64,000 nucleotides of DNA from Euwallacea fornicatus (Eukaryota; Arthropoda; Insecta; Coleoptera; Curculionidae), in NCBI RefSeq assembly GCF_040115645.1, contig NW_027096036.1, forward strand, positions 496,001 through 560,000, given 5' to 3'. The notes beneath the pieces were generated by a model. The model was not told where the DNA came from and made no database searches. It saw only the letters and a list, made by a program, of their open reading frames with translations. Positions 22,601 through 37,300 of the stretch are shown piece by piece (positions within the stretch are counted from its first letter, which is position 1; each line of letters starts with the position of its first letter). Position numbers and translations under genes: made by a program.

Positions 22601-25600
22601 AAAAATAGTACTTTATGTGCTCAAACACACAACTTGTGTGACTTTTCAAACTTTGAAGCTCGATAACTTCGGCAAATGAGGACCAAATTTGTTAAACAAA
22701 GTGTCAAATTAGTCACCTCAATGAGATTTTGAAGATGTCACAACACATCAGAATTGCATCTTGTTGAACTTCCAAGAAAAATAGTACTTTATGTGCTCAA
22801 ACACCCAACTTGTGTGACTTTTCAAACTTTGAAGCTCGATAACATCGGCAAATGATGACCAAATTTGTTAAACAAAGTGTCAAATTAATCAGCTCGACGA
22901 GATCTTTAACATGACACAACACATCAGAATTGCATCTTGTTGAACTTCCAAGAAAAATAGTACTTTATGTGCTCAAACACGCAACTTTTTTGACTTTTCA
23001 AAATTTGAAACTCGATAACTTCGGCAAATGAGGACCAAATTTGTTAAACAAAGTGTCAAATTAATCAGCTCGACGAGATCTTTAACATGACACAACACAT
23101 CAGAATTGCATCTTGTTGAACTTCCAAGAAAAATAGTACTTTATGTGCTCAAACACACAACCTGTGTGACTTTTCAAACTTTCAAGCTCGATAACATCGG
23201 CAAATGAGGACCAAATTTGTTAAACAGAGTGTCAAATTAATTAGCTCGACGAGATCTTTAACATGACACAACACATCAGAATTGCATCTTGTTGAACTTC
23301 CAAGAAAAATAGTACTTTATGTGCTCAAACACCCAACTTGTGTGACTTTTCAAACTTTGAAGCTCGATAACTTCGGCAAATGAGGACCAAATTTGTTAAA
23401 CAAAGTGTCAAATTAGTCACCTCAACGAGATTTTGAAGATGTCACAACACATCAGAATTGTATCTTGTTGAACTTCCATGAAAAATAGTACATTATGTGC
23501 TCAAACACGCAACTTTTTTGACTTTTCAAAATTTGAAACTCGATAACTTCGGCAAATGAGGACCAAATTTGTTAAACAAAGTGTCAAATTAATCAGCTCG
23601 ACGAGATCTTTAACATGACACAACACATCAGAATTGCATCTTGTTGAACTTCCAAGAAAAATAGTACTTTATGTGCTCAAACACCCAACTTGTGTGACTT
23701 TTCAAACTTTGAAGCTCGATAACTTCGGCAAATGAGGACCAAATTTGTTAAACAAAGTGTCAAATTAGTCACCTCAACGAGATTTTGAAGATGTCACAAC
23801 ACATCAGAATTGTATCTTGTTGAACTTCCAAGAAAAATAGTACTTTATGTGCTCAAACACGCAACTTTTTTGACTTTTCAAAATTTGAAACTCGATAACT
23901 TCGGCAAATGAGGACCAAATTTGTTAAACAAAGTGTCAAATTAGTCACCTCAACGAGATTTTGAAGATGTCACAACACATCAGAATTGCATCTTGTTGAA
24001 CTTCCAAGAAAAATAGTACTTTATGTGCTCAAACACGCAACTTTTTTGACTTTTCAAAATTTGAAACTCGATAACTTCGGCAAATGAGGACCAAATTTGT
24101 TAAACAAAGTGTCAAATTAGTCACCTCAACGAGATTTTGAAGATGTCACAACACATCAGAATTGCATCTTGTTGAACTTCCAAGAAAAATAGTACTTTAT
24201 GTGCTCAAACACACAACTTGTGTGACTTTTCAAACTTTGAAGCTCGATAACTTCGGCAAATGAGTACCAAATTCCTTAAACAAAGTGTCAAATTAATCAG
24301 CTCGACGAGATTTTAAAAATGTCACAACACATCAGAATTGCATCTTGTTGAACTTCCAAGAAAAATAGTACTTTATGTGCTCAAACACCCAACTTGTGTG
24401 ACTTTTCAAACTTTGAAGCTCGATAACTTCGGCAAATGTGGACCAAATTTGTTAAACATAGTGTCAAATTAATCAGCTCGACGAGATTTTAAAAATGTCA
24501 CAACACATCAGAATTGCATCTTGTTGAACTTCCAAGAAAAATAGTACTTTATGTGCTCAAACACCCAACTTGTGTGACTTTTCAAACTTTGAAGCTCGAT
24601 AACTTCGGCAAATGTGGACCAAATTTGTTAAACATAGTGTCAAATTAGTCACCTCAACGAGATTTTGAAGATGTCACAACACATCAGAATTGCATCTTGT
24701 TGAACTTCCAAGAAAAATAGTACTTTATGTGCTCAAACACACAACCTGTGTGACTTTTCAAATTTTGAAGCTCGATAACATCGGCAAATGAGGACCAAAT
24801 TTGTTAAACAGAGTGTCAAATTAATCAGCTCGACGAGATTTTGAAGATGTCACAACACATCAGAATTGCATCTTGTTGAACTTCCAAGAAAAATAGTACT
24901 TTATGTGCTCAAACACACAACTTGTGTGACTTTTCAAACTTTGAAGCTCTATAACATCGGCAAATGAGCACCAAATTTGTTAAACAGAGTGTCAAATTAA
25001 TCAGCTCGACGAGATTTTGAAGATGTCACAACACATCAGAATTGCATCTTGTTGAACTTCCAAGAAAAATAGTACTTTATGTGCTCAAACACACAACCTG
25101 TGTGACTTTTCAAACTTTGAAGCTCGATAACATCGGCAAATGAGTACCAAATTCCTTAAACAAAGTGTCAAATTAATCAGCTCGACGAGATTTTAAAAAT
25201 GTCACAACACATCAGAATTGCATCTTGTTGAACTTCCAAGAAAAATAGTACTTTATGTGCTCAAACACCCAACTTGTGTGACTTTTCAAACTTTGAAGCT
25301 CGATAACTTCGGCAAATGTGGACCAAATTTGTTAAACAAAGTGTCAAATTAGTCACCTCAACGAGATTTTGAAGATGTCACAACACATCAGAATTGCATC
25401 TTGTTGAACTTCCAAGAAAAATAGTACTTTATGTGCTCAAACACACAACTTGTGTGACTTTTCAAATTTTGAAGCTCGATAACATCGGCAAATGAGGACC
25501 AAATTTGTTAAACAGATTGTCAAATTAATCAGCTCGACGAGATTTTGAAGATGTCACAACACATCAGAATTGCATCTTGTTGAACTTCCAAGAAAAATAG

Positions 25601-27027
25601 TACTTTATGTGCTCAAACACACAACTTGTGTGACTTTTCAAACTTTGAAGCTCTATAACATCGGCAAATGAGCACCAAATTTGTTAAACAGAGTGTCAAA
25701 TTAATCAGCTCGACGAGATTTTGAAGATGTCACAACACATCAGAATTGCATCTTGTTGAACTTCCAAGAAAAATAGTACTTTATGTGCTCAAACACGCAA
25801 CTTTTTTGACTTTTCAAAATTTGAAACTCGATAACTTCGGCAAATGAGGACCAAATTTGTTAAACAAAGTGTCAAATTAGTCACCTCAACGAGATTTTGA
25901 AGATGTCACAACACATCAGAATTGCATCTTGTTGAACTTCCAAGAAAAATAGTACTTTATGTGCTCAAACACCCAACTTGTGTGACTTTTCAAACTTTGA
26001 AGCTCGATAACATCGGCAAATGAGGACCAAATTTGTTAAACAGAGTGTCAAATTAATCAGCTCGACGAGATCTTTAACATGACACAACACATCAGAATTG
26101 CATCTTGTTGAACTTCCAAGAAAAATAGTACTTTATGTGCTCAAACACAAAACTTATGTGACTTTTCAAATTTTGAAACTCGATAACTTCGGCAAATGAG
26201 GACCAAATTTGTTAAACAAAGTGTCAAATTAGTCACCTCAACGAGATTTTGAAGATGTCACAACACATCAGAATTGCATCTTGTTGAACTTCCAAGAAAA
26301 ATAGTACTTTATGTGCTCAAACACACAACTTGTGTGACTTTTCAAACTTTGAAGCTCGATAACTTCGGCAAATGAGTACCAAATTCCTTAAACAGAGTGT
26401 CAAATTAATCAGCTCGACGAGATCTTTAACATGACGCAACACATCAGAATTGCATCTTGTTGAACTTCTAAGAAAAATAGTACTTTATGTGCTCAAACAC
26501 ACAACTTGTGTGACTTTTCAAACTTTGAAGCTCGATAACTTCGGCAAATGAGGACCAAATTTGTTAAACAAAGTGTCAAATTAGTCACCTCAATGAGATT
26601 TTGAAGATGTCACAACACATCAGAATTGCATCTTGTTGAACTTCCAAGAAAAATAGTACTTTATGTGCTCAAACACCCAACTTGTGTGACTTTTCAAACT
26701 TTGAAGCTCGATAACATCGGCAAATGATGACCAAATTTGTTAAACAAAGTGTCAAATTAATCAGCTCGACGAGATCTTTAACATGACACAACACATCAGA
26801 ATTGCATCTTGTTGAACTTCCAAGAAAAATAGTACTTTATGTGCTCAAACACGCAACTTTTTTGACTTTTCAAAATTTGAAACTCGATAACTTCGGCAAA
26901 TGAGGACCAAATTTGTTAAACAAAGTGTCAAATTAATCAGCTCGACGAGATCTTTAACATGACACAACACATCAGAATTGCATCTTGTTGAACTTCCAAG
27001 AAAAATAGTACTTTATGTGCTCAAACA
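19601..27027 (+). repeat. Domain II HOR, 22-monomer pair
   Basis: 19,601-23,155 matches 23,473-27,027 at a constant offset of 22 monomers (3872 bp), without any monomer gain or loss. Private shared changes prove the alignment: AACATAGTGTCAAATTAATC near 20,585 and 24,457; CAGATTGTC at 21,641 and 25,513; CCTTAAACAGAG near 22,513 and 26,385; CTTCTAAG at 22,593 and 26,465; ACCTCAATGAG near 22,716 and 26,588. Homology stops where dyad 2 reads CAACCTGTGTG in one copy and CCAACTTGTG in the other. The bases between the copies (23,156-23,472) are ordinary satellite. I saw no substitutions in the lines I compared, so the duplication looks recent. Confidence 0.85.
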
Positions 27028-28880
27028 CCCAACTTGTGTGACTTTTCAAACTTTGAAGCTCGATAACTTCGGCAAATGTGGACCAAATTTGTTAAACAAA
27101 GTGTCAAATTAGTCACCTCAACGAGATTTTGAAGATGTCACAACACATCAGAATTGTATCTTGTTGAACTTCCAAGAAAAATAGTACTTTATGTGCTCAA
27201 ACACGCAACTTTTTTGACTTTTCAAAATTTGAAACTCGATAACTTCGGCAAATGAGGACCAAATTTGTTAAACAAAGTGTCAAATTAGTCACCTCGACGA
27301 GATTTTAAAAATGTCACAACACATCAGAATTGCATCTTGTTGAACTTCCAAGAAAAATAGTACTTTATGTGCTCAAACACCCAACTTGTGTGACTTTTCA
27401 AACTTTGAAGCTCGATAACATCGGCAAATGAGGACCAAATTTGTTAAACAGAGTGTCAAATTAATCAGCTCGACGAGATCTTTAACATGACACAACACAT
27501 CAGAATTGCATCTTGTTGAACTTCCAAGAAAAATAGTACTTTATGTGCTCAAACACACAACTTGTGTGACTTTTCAAACTTTGAAGCTCTATAACATCGG
27601 CAAATGAGCACCAAATTTGTTAAACAGAGTGTCAAATTAATCAGCTCGACGAGATTTTGAAGATGTCACAACACATCAGAATTGCATCTTGTTGAACTTC
27701 CAAGAAAAATAGTACTTTATGTGCTCAAACACACAACCTGTGTGACTTTTCAAACTTTGAAGCTCGATAACATCGGCAAATGAGTACCAAATTCCTTAAA
27801 CAAAGTGTCAAATTAATCAGCTCGACGAGATTTTAAAAATGTCACAACACATCAGAATTGCATCTTGTTGAACTTCCAAGAAAAATAGTACTTTATGTGC
27901 TCAAACACCCAACTTGTGTGACTTTTCAAACTTTGAAGCTCGATAACTTCGGCAAATGTGGACCAAATTTGTTAAACAAAGTGTCAAATTAGTCACCTCA
28001 ACGAGATTTTGAAGATGTCACAACACATCAGAATTGCATCTTGTTGAACTTCCAAGAAAAATAGTACTTTATGTGCTCAAACACACAACTTGTGTGACTT
28101 TTCAAATTTTGAAGCTCGATAACATCGGCAAATGAGGACCAAATTTGTTAAACAGAGTGTCAAATTAATCAGCTCGACGAGATCTTTAACATCACCCAAC
28201 ACATCATAATTGCATCTTGTTGAACTTCCAAGAAAAATAGTACTTTATGTGCTCAAACACAAAACTTGTGTGAGTTTTCAAACTTTGAAGCTCGATAACA
28301 TCGGCAAATGAGGACCAAATTTGTTAAACAGAGTGTCAAATTAATCAGCTCGACGAGATCTTTAACATGACCCAACACATCATGATTGCATCTTGTTGAA
28401 CTTCCAAGAAAAATAGTACTTTATGTGCTCAAACACAAAACTTGTGTGAGTTTTCAAACTTTGAAGCTCGATAACATCGGCAAATGAGGACCAAATTTGT
28501 TAAACAGAGTGTCAAATTAATCAGCTCGAAGAGATCTTTAACATGACCCAACACATCATGATTGCATCTTGTTGAACTTCCAAGAAAAATAGTACTTTAT
28601 GTGCTCAAACACACAACTTGTGTGACTTTTCAAACTTTGAAGCTCGATAACATCGGCAAATGAGGACCAAATTTGTTAAACAGAGTGTCAAATTAATCAG
28701 CTCGACGAGATCTTTAACATGACCCAACACATCATGATTGCATCTTGTTGAACTTCCAAGAAAAATAGTACTTTATGTGCTCAAACACACAACTTGTGTG
28801 ACTTTTCAAACTTTGAAGCTCGATAACATCGGCAAATGAGCACCAAATTTGTTAAACAGAGTGTCTAATTAATCAGCTCG
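27028..28880 (+). repeat. Domain II end, mixed monomers
   Basis: About ten monomers. The one starting at 27,281 is a hybrid: its first 12 bases are of the AGTCACC class, while the rest has CTCGACGAG and the GATTTTAAAAATG variant. From about 28,150 comes a run with ACATCACCCAAC, then ACATGACCCAAC with CATGATTG, then CTCGAAGAG at about 28,527. That three-part order is seen again at 47.3-48.4, 51.8-52.2 and 54.2-54.6 kb. Confidence 0.75.
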
Positions 28881-31360
28881 ACGAGATTTTGAAGATATCA
28901 CAACACATCAGAATTGCATCTTGTTGAACTTCCAAGAAAAATAGTACTTTATGTGCTCAAACACACAACTTGTGTGACTTTTCAAACTTTGAAGCTCGAT
29001 AACTTCGGCAAATGAGGACCAAATTTGTTAAACAAAGTGTCAAATTAATCAGCTCGACGAGATTTTGAAGATGTCACAACACACCAGAATTGCATCTTGT
29101 TGAACTTCCAAGAAAATTAGTACTTTATGTGCTCAAACACGCAACTTTTTTGACTTTTCAAAATTTGAAACTCGATAACTTCGGCAAATGAGGACCAAAT
29201 TTGTTAAACAAAGTGTCAAATTAATCAGCTCGACGAGATCTTTAACATGACACAACACATCAGAATTGCATCTTGTTGAACTTCCAAGAAAAATAGTACA
29301 TTATGTGCTCAAACACGCAACTTTTTTGACTTTTCAAAATTTGAAACTCGATAACTTCGGCAAATGAGGACCAAATTTGTTAAACAAAGTGTCAAATTAA
29401 TCAGCTCGACGAGATCTTTAACATGACACAACACATCAGAATTGCATCTTGTTGAACTTCCAAGAAAAATAGTACTTTATGTGCTCAAACACGCAACTTT
29501 TTTGACTTTTCAAAATTTGAAACTCGATAACTTCGGCAAATGAGGACCAAATTTGTTAAACAAAGTGTCCAATTAATCAGCTGGACGAGATCTTTAACAT
29601 GACACAACACATCAGAATTGCATCTTGTTGAACTTCCAAGAAAAATAGTACTTTATGTGCTCAAACACGCAACTTTTTTGACTTTTCAAAATTTGAAACT
29701 CGATAACTTCGGCAAATGAGGACCAAATTTGTTAAACAAAGTGTCAAATTAATCAGCTCGACGAGATCTTTAACATGACACAACACATCAGAATTGCATC
29801 TTGTTGAACTTCCAAGAAAAATAGTACTTTATGTGCTCAAACACGCAACTTTTTTGACTTTTCAAAATTTGAAACTCGATAACTTCGGCAAATGAGGACC
29901 AAATTTGTTAAACAAAGTGTCCAATTAATCAGCTGGACGAGATCTTTAACATGACACAACACATCAGAATTGCATCTTGTTGAACTTCCAAGAAAAATAG
30001 TACTTTATGTGCTCAAACACGCAACTTTTTTGACTTTTCAAAATTTGAAACTCGATAACTTCGGCAAATGAGGACCAAATTTGTTAAACAGAGTGTCTAA
30101 TTAATCAGCTCGACGAGATTTTGAAGATATCACAACACATCAGAATTGCATCTTGTTGAACTTCCAAGAAAAATAGTACTTTATGTGCTCAAACACAAAA
30201 CTTGTGTGACTTTTCAAATTTTGAAACTCGATAACTTCGGCAAATGAGGACCAAATTTGTTAAACAAAGTGTCAAATTAATCAGCTCGACGAGATCTTTA
30301 ACATGACGCAACACATCAGAATTGCATCTTGTTGAACTTCCAAGAAAAATAGTACTTTATGTGCTCAAACACACAACTTGTGTGACTTTTCAAACTTTGA
30401 AGCTCGATAACATCGGCAAATGAGGACCAAATTTGTTAAACAGAGTGTCAAATTAATCAGCTCGACGAGATCTTTAACATGACCCAACACATCATGATTG
30501 CATCTTGTTGAACTTCCAAGAAAAATAGTACTTTAAGTGCTCAAATACACAACTTGTGTGACTTTTCAAACTTTGAAGCTCGATAACATCGGCAAATGAG
30601 CACCAAATTTGTTAAACAGAGTGTCTAATTAATCAGCTCGACGAGATTTTGAAGATATCACAACACATCAGAATTGCATCTTGTTGAACTTCCAAGAAAA
30701 ATAGTACTTTATGTGCTCAAACACAAAACTTTTGTGACTTTTCAAATTTTGAAACTCGATAACTTCGGCAAATGAGGACCAAATTTGTTAAACAAAGTGT
30801 CAAATTAATCAGCTCGACGAGATCTTTAACATGACGCAACACATCAGAATTGCATCTTGTTGAACTTCCAAGAAAAATAGTACTTTACGTGCTCAAACAC
30901 ACAACTTGTGTGACTTTTCAAATTTTGAAGCTCGATAACTTCGGCAAATGAGGACCAAATTTGTTAAACAGAGTGTCAAATTAATCAGCTCGACGAGATC
31001 TTTAACATGACGCAACACATCAGAATTGCATCTTGTTGAACTTCCAAGAAAAATAGTACTTTATGTGCTCAAACACACAACTTGTGTGACTTTTCAAACT
31101 TTGAAGCTCGATAACATCGGCAAATGAGGACCAAATTTGTTAAACAGAGTGTCAAATTAATCAGCTCGACGAGATCTTTAACATGACCCAACACATCATG
31201 ATTGCATCTTGTTGAACTTCCAAGAAAAATAGTACTTTATGTGCTCAAACACACAACTTGTGTGACTTTTCAAACTTTGAAGCTCGATAACATCGGCAAA
31301 TGAGCACCAAATTTGTTAAACAGAGTGTCTAATTAATCAGCTCGACGAGATTTTGAAGAT
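28881..31360 (+). repeat. Domain III start: 2- and 3-monomer repeats
   Basis: The first GATATC variant of the array appears at about 28,893, in a monomer starting CTAATTAATC. 29,393-29,744 and 29,745-30,096 are a tandem duplication of two monomers, marked by CCAATTAATCAGCTGGACG at 29,569 and 29,921. From 30,097 three-monomer groups follow: a GATATC monomer, an ACATGACGCAAC monomer and an ACATGACCCAAC/CATGATTG monomer, in that order, partly expanded to four. A private TCAAATACAC occurs at about 30,541. Confidence 0.8.
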
Positions 31361-34300
31361 ATCACAACACATCAGAATTGCATCTTGTTGAACTTCCAAG
31401 AAAAATAGTACTTTATGTGCTCAAACACAAAACTTGTGTGACTTTTCAAATTTTGAAACTCGATAACTTCGGCCAATGAGGACCAAATTTGTTAAACACA
31501 GTGTCAAATTAATCAGCTCGACGAGATTTTGAAGATGTCACAACACATCAGAATTGCATCTTGTTGAACTTCCAAGAAAAATAGTACTTTATGTGCTCAA
31601 ACACAAAACTTGTGTGAGTTTTCAAACTTTGAAACTCGATAACTTCGGCCAATGAGGACCAAATTTGTTAAACACAGTGTCAAATTAATCAGCTCGACGA
31701 GATTTTGAAGATGTCACAACACATCAGAATTGCATCTTGTTGAACTTCCAAGAAAAATAGTACTTTATGTGCTCAAACACAAAACTTATGTGACTTTTCA
31801 AATTTTGAAACTCGATAACTTCGGCAAATGAGGACCAAATTTGTTAAACAAAGTGTCAAATTAGTCACCTCAACGAGATTTTGAAGATGTCACAACACAT
31901 CAGAATTGCATCTTGTTGAACTTCCAAGAAAAATAGTACTTTATGTGCTCAAACACACAACTTGTGTGACTTTTCAAACTTTGAAGCTCGATAACTTCGG
32001 CAAATGAGTACCAAATTCCTTAAACAAAGTGTCAAATTAATCAGCTCGACGAGATTTTAAAAATGTCACAACACATCAGAATTGCATCTTGTTGAACTTC
32101 CAAGAAAAATAGTACTTTATGTGCTCAAACACCCAACTTGTGTGACTTTTCAAACTTTGAAGCTCGATAACTTCGGCAAATGTGGACCAAATTTGTTAAA
32201 CAAAGTGTCAAATTAGTCACCTCAACGAGATTTTGAAGATGTCACAACACATCAGAATTGCATCTTGTTGAACTTCCAAGAAAAATAGTACTTTATGTGC
32301 TCAAACACACAACTTGTGTGACTTTTCAAACTTTGAAGCTCTATAACATCGGCAAATGAGCACCAAATTTGTTAAACAGAGTGTCAAATTAATCAGCTCG
32401 ACGAGATTTTGAAGATGTCACAACACATCAGAATTGCATCTTGTTGAACTTCCAAGAAAAATAGTACTTTATGTGCTCAAACACACAACCTGTGTGACTT
32501 TTCAAACTTTGAAGCTCGATAACATCGGCAAATGAGCACCAAATTTGTTAAACAGAGTGTCTAATTAATCAGCTCGACGAGATTTTGAAGATGTCACAAC
32601 ACATCAGAATTGTATCTTGTTGAACTTCCAAGAAAAATAGTACTTTATGTGCTCAAACACACAACTTGTGTGACTTTTCAAACTTTGAAGCTCGATAACA
32701 TCGGCAAATGATGACCAAATTTGTTAAACAAAGTGTCAAATTAATCAGCTCGACGAGATCTTTAACATGACCCAACACATCATGATTGCATCTTGTTGAA
32801 CTTCCAAGAAAAATAGTACTTTATGTGCTCAAACACACAACTTGTGTGACTTTTCAAACTTTGAAGCTCGATAACATCGGCAAATGAGGACCAAATTTGT
32901 TAAACAGAGTGTCAAATTAATCAGCTCGACGAGATCTTTAACATGACCCAACAAATCATGATTGCATCTTGTTGAACTTCCAAGAAAAATAGTACTTTAA
33001 GTGCTCAAACACACAACTTGTGTGACTTTTCAAACTTTGAAGCTCGATAACATCGGCAAATGAGCACCAAATTTGTTAAACAGAGTGTCTAATTAATCAG
33101 CTCGACGAGATTTTGAAGATATCACAACACATCAGAATTGCATCTTGTTGAAATTCCAAGAAAAATAGTACTTTATGTGCTCAAACACAAAACTTGTGTG
33201 ACTTTTCAAATTTTGAAACTCGATAACTTCGGCAAATGAGGACCAAATTTGTTAAACAAAGTGTCAAATTAATCAGCTCGACGAGATCTTTAACATGACG
33301 CAACACATCAGAATTGCATCTTGTTGAACTTCCAAGAAAAATAGTACTTTATGTGCTCAAACACACAACTTGTGTGACTTTTCAAACTTTGAAGCTCGAT
33401 AACATCGGCAAATGAGGACCAAATTTGTTAAACAGAGTGTCAAATTAATCAGCTCGACGAGATCTTTAACATGACCCAACACATCATGATTGCATCTTGT
33501 TGAACTTCCAAGAAAAATAGTACTTTAAGTGCTCAAACACACAACTTGTGTGACTTTTCAAACTTTGAAGCTCGATAACATCGGCAAATGAGCACCAAAT
33601 TTGTTAAACAGAGTGTCTAATTAATCAGCTCGACGAGATTTTGAAGATATCACAACACATCAGAATTGCATCTTGTTGAACTTCCAAGAAAAATAGTACT
33701 TTATGTGCTCAAACACAAAACTTGTGTGACTTTTCAAATTTTGAAACTCGATAACTTCGGCAAATGAGGACCAAATTTGTTAAACAAAGTGTCAAATTAA
33801 TCAGCTCGACGAGATTTTGAAGATGTCACAACACATCAGAATTGCATCTTGTTGAACTTCCAAGAAAAATAGTACTTTATGTGCTCAAACACGCAACTTT
33901 TTTGACTTTTCAAAATTTGAAACTCGATAACTTCGGCAAATGAGCACCAAATTTGTTAAACAGAGTGTCTAATTAATCAGCTCGACGAGATTTTGAAGAT
34001 ATCACAACACATCAGAATTGCATCTTGTTGAACTTCCAAGAAAAATAGTACTTTACGTGCTCAAACACACAACTTGTGTGACTTTTCAAATTTTGAAGCT
34101 CGATAACTTCGGCAAATGAGGACCAAATTTGTTAAACAGAGTGTCAAATTAATCAGCTCGACGAGATCTTTAACATGACGCAACACATCAGAATTGCATC
34201 TTGTTGAACTTCCAAGAAAAATAGTACTTTATGTGCTCAAACACACAACTTGTGTGACTTTTCAAACTTTGAAGCTCGATAACATCGGCAAATGAGGACC

Positions 34301-37300
34301 AAATTTGTTAAACAGAGTGTCAAATTAATCAGCTCGACGAGATCTTTAACATGACCCAACACATCATGATTGCATCTTGTTGAACTTCCAAGAAAAATAG
34401 TACTTTATGTGCTCAAACACACAACTTGTGTGACTTTTCAAACTTTGAAGCTCGATAACATCGGCAAATGAGCACCAAATTTGTTAAACAGAGTGTCTAA
34501 TTAATCAGCTCGACGAGATTTTGAAGATATCACAACACATCAGAATTGCATCTTGTTGAACTTCCAAGAAAAATAGTACTTTATGTGCTCAAACACAAAA
34601 CTTGTGTGACTTTTCAAATTTTGAAACTCGATAACTTCGGCAAATGAGCACCAAATTTGTTAAACAGAGTGTCTAATTAATCAGCTCGACGAGATTTTGA
34701 AGATATCACAACACATCAGAATTGCATCTTGTTGAACTTCCAAGAAAAATAGTACTTTATGTGCTCAAACACAAAACTTGTGTGACTTTTCAAATTTTGA
34801 AACTCGATAACTTCGGCAAATGAGGACCAAATTTGTTAAAAAAAGTGTCAAATTAATCAGCTCGACGAGATTTTGAAGATGTCACAACACATCAGAATTG
34901 CATCTTGTTGAACTTCCAAGAAAAATAGTACTTTATGTGCTCAAACACAAAACTTGTGTGAGTTTTCAAACTTTGAAGCTCGATAACATGGGCAAATGAG
35001 GACCAAATTTGTTAAACAGAGTGTCAAATTAATCAGCTCGACGAGATCTTTAACATGACCCAACACATCATGATTGCATGTTGTTGAACTTCCAAGAAAA
35101 ATAGTACTTTATGTGCTCAAACACACAACTTGTGTGACTTTTCAAACTTTGAGGCTCGATAACTTCGGCAAATGAGGACCAAATTTGTTAAACAAAGTGT
35201 CAAATTAGTCACCTCAACGAGATTTTGAAGATGTCACAACACATCAGAATTGCATCTTGTTGAACTTCCAAGAAAAATAGTACTTTATGTGCTCAAACAC
35301 AAAACTTGTGTGACTTTTCAAATTTTGAAACTCGATAACTTCGGCAAATGAGGACCAAATTTGTTAAACAAAGTGTCAAATTAGTCACCTCAACGAGATT
35401 TTGAAGATGTCACAACACATCAGAATTGCATCTTGTTGAACTTCCAAGAAAAATAGTACTTTATGTGCTCAAACACAAAACTTGTGTGAGTTTTCAAACT
35501 TTGAAGCTCGATAACATCGGCAAATGAGGACCAAATTTGTTAAACAGAGTGTCAAATTAATCAGCTCGACGAGATCTTTAACATGACCCAACACATCATG
35601 ATTGCATGTTGTTGAACTTCCAAGAAAAATAGTACTTTATGTGCTCAAACACACAACTTGTGTGACTTTTCAAACTTTGAGGCTCGATAACTTCGGCAAA
35701 TGAGGACCAAATTTGTTAAACAAAGTGTCAAATTAATCAGCTCGACGAGATTTTGAAGATGTCACAACACATCAGAATTGCATCTTGTTGAACTTCCAAG
35801 AAAAATAGTACTTTATGTGCTCAAACAAAAAACTTGTGTGACTTTTCAAATTTTGAAACTCGATAACTTCGGCAAATGAGGACCAAATTTGTTAAACAAA
35901 GTGTCAAATTAATCAGCTCGACGAGATTTTGAAGATGTCACAACACATCAGAATTGCATCTTGTTGAACTTCCAAGAAAAATAGTACTTTATGTGCTCAA
36001 ACACGCAACTTTTTTGACTTTTCAAAATTTGAAACTCGATAACTTCGGCAAATGAGGACCAAATTTGTTAAACAAAGTGTCAAATTAGTCACCTCAACGA
36101 GATTTTGAAGATGTCACAACACATCAGAATTGCATCTTGTTGAACTTCCAAGAAAAATAGTACTTTATGTGCTCAAACACAAAATTTGTGTGACTTTTCA
36201 AACTTTGAAGCTCGATAACATCGGCAAATGAGGACCAAATTTGTTAAACAGAGTGTCAAATTAATCAGCTCGACGAGATCTTTAACATGACACAACACAT
36301 CAGAATTGCATCTTGTTGAACTTCCAAGAAAAATAGTACTTTATGTGCTCAAACACACAACTTGTGTAACTTTTCAAACTTTGAAGCTCGATAACATCGG
36401 CAAATGAGCACCAAATTTGTTAAACAGAGTGTCTAATTAATCAGCTCGACGAGATTTTGAAGATATCACAACACATCAGAATTGCATCTTGTTGAACTTC
36501 CAAGAAAAATAGTACTTTATGTGCTCAAACACAAAACTTGTGTGACTTTTCAAATTTTGAAACTCGATAACTTCGGCAAATGAGGACCAAATTTGTTAAA
36601 CAAAGTGTCAAAGTAATCAGCTCGACGAGATCTTTAACATGACACAACACATCAGAATTGCATCTTGTTGAACTTCCAAGAAAAATAGTACTTTACGTGC
36701 TCAAACACACAACTTGTGTGACTTTTCAAATTTTGAAGCTCGATAACTTCGGCAAATGAGGACCAAATTTGTTAAACAGAGTGTCAAATTAATCAGCTCG
36801 ACGAGATCTTTAACATGACCCAACACATCATGATTGCATCTTGTTGAACTTCCAAGAAAAATAGTACTTTATGTGCTCAAACACAAAACTTGTGTGACTT
36901 TTCAAATTTTGAAACTCGATAACTTCGGCAAATGAGCACCAAATTTGTTAAACAGAGTGTCTAATTAATCAGCTCGACGAGATTTTGAAGATATCACAAC
37001 ACATCAGAATTGCATCTTGTTGAACTTCCAAGAAAAATAGTACTTTATGTGCTCAAACACAAAACTTGTGTGACTTTTCAAATTTTGAAACTCGATAACT
37101 TCGGCAAATGAGGACCAAATTTGTTAAAAAAAGTGTCAAATTAATCAGCTCGACGAGATTTTGAGGATGTCACAACACATCAGAATTGCATCTTGTTGAA
37201 CTTCCAAGAAAAATAGTACTTTATTTGCTCAAACACGCAACTTTTTTGACTTTTCAAAATTTGAAACTCGATAACTTCGGCAAATGAGGACCAAATTTGT

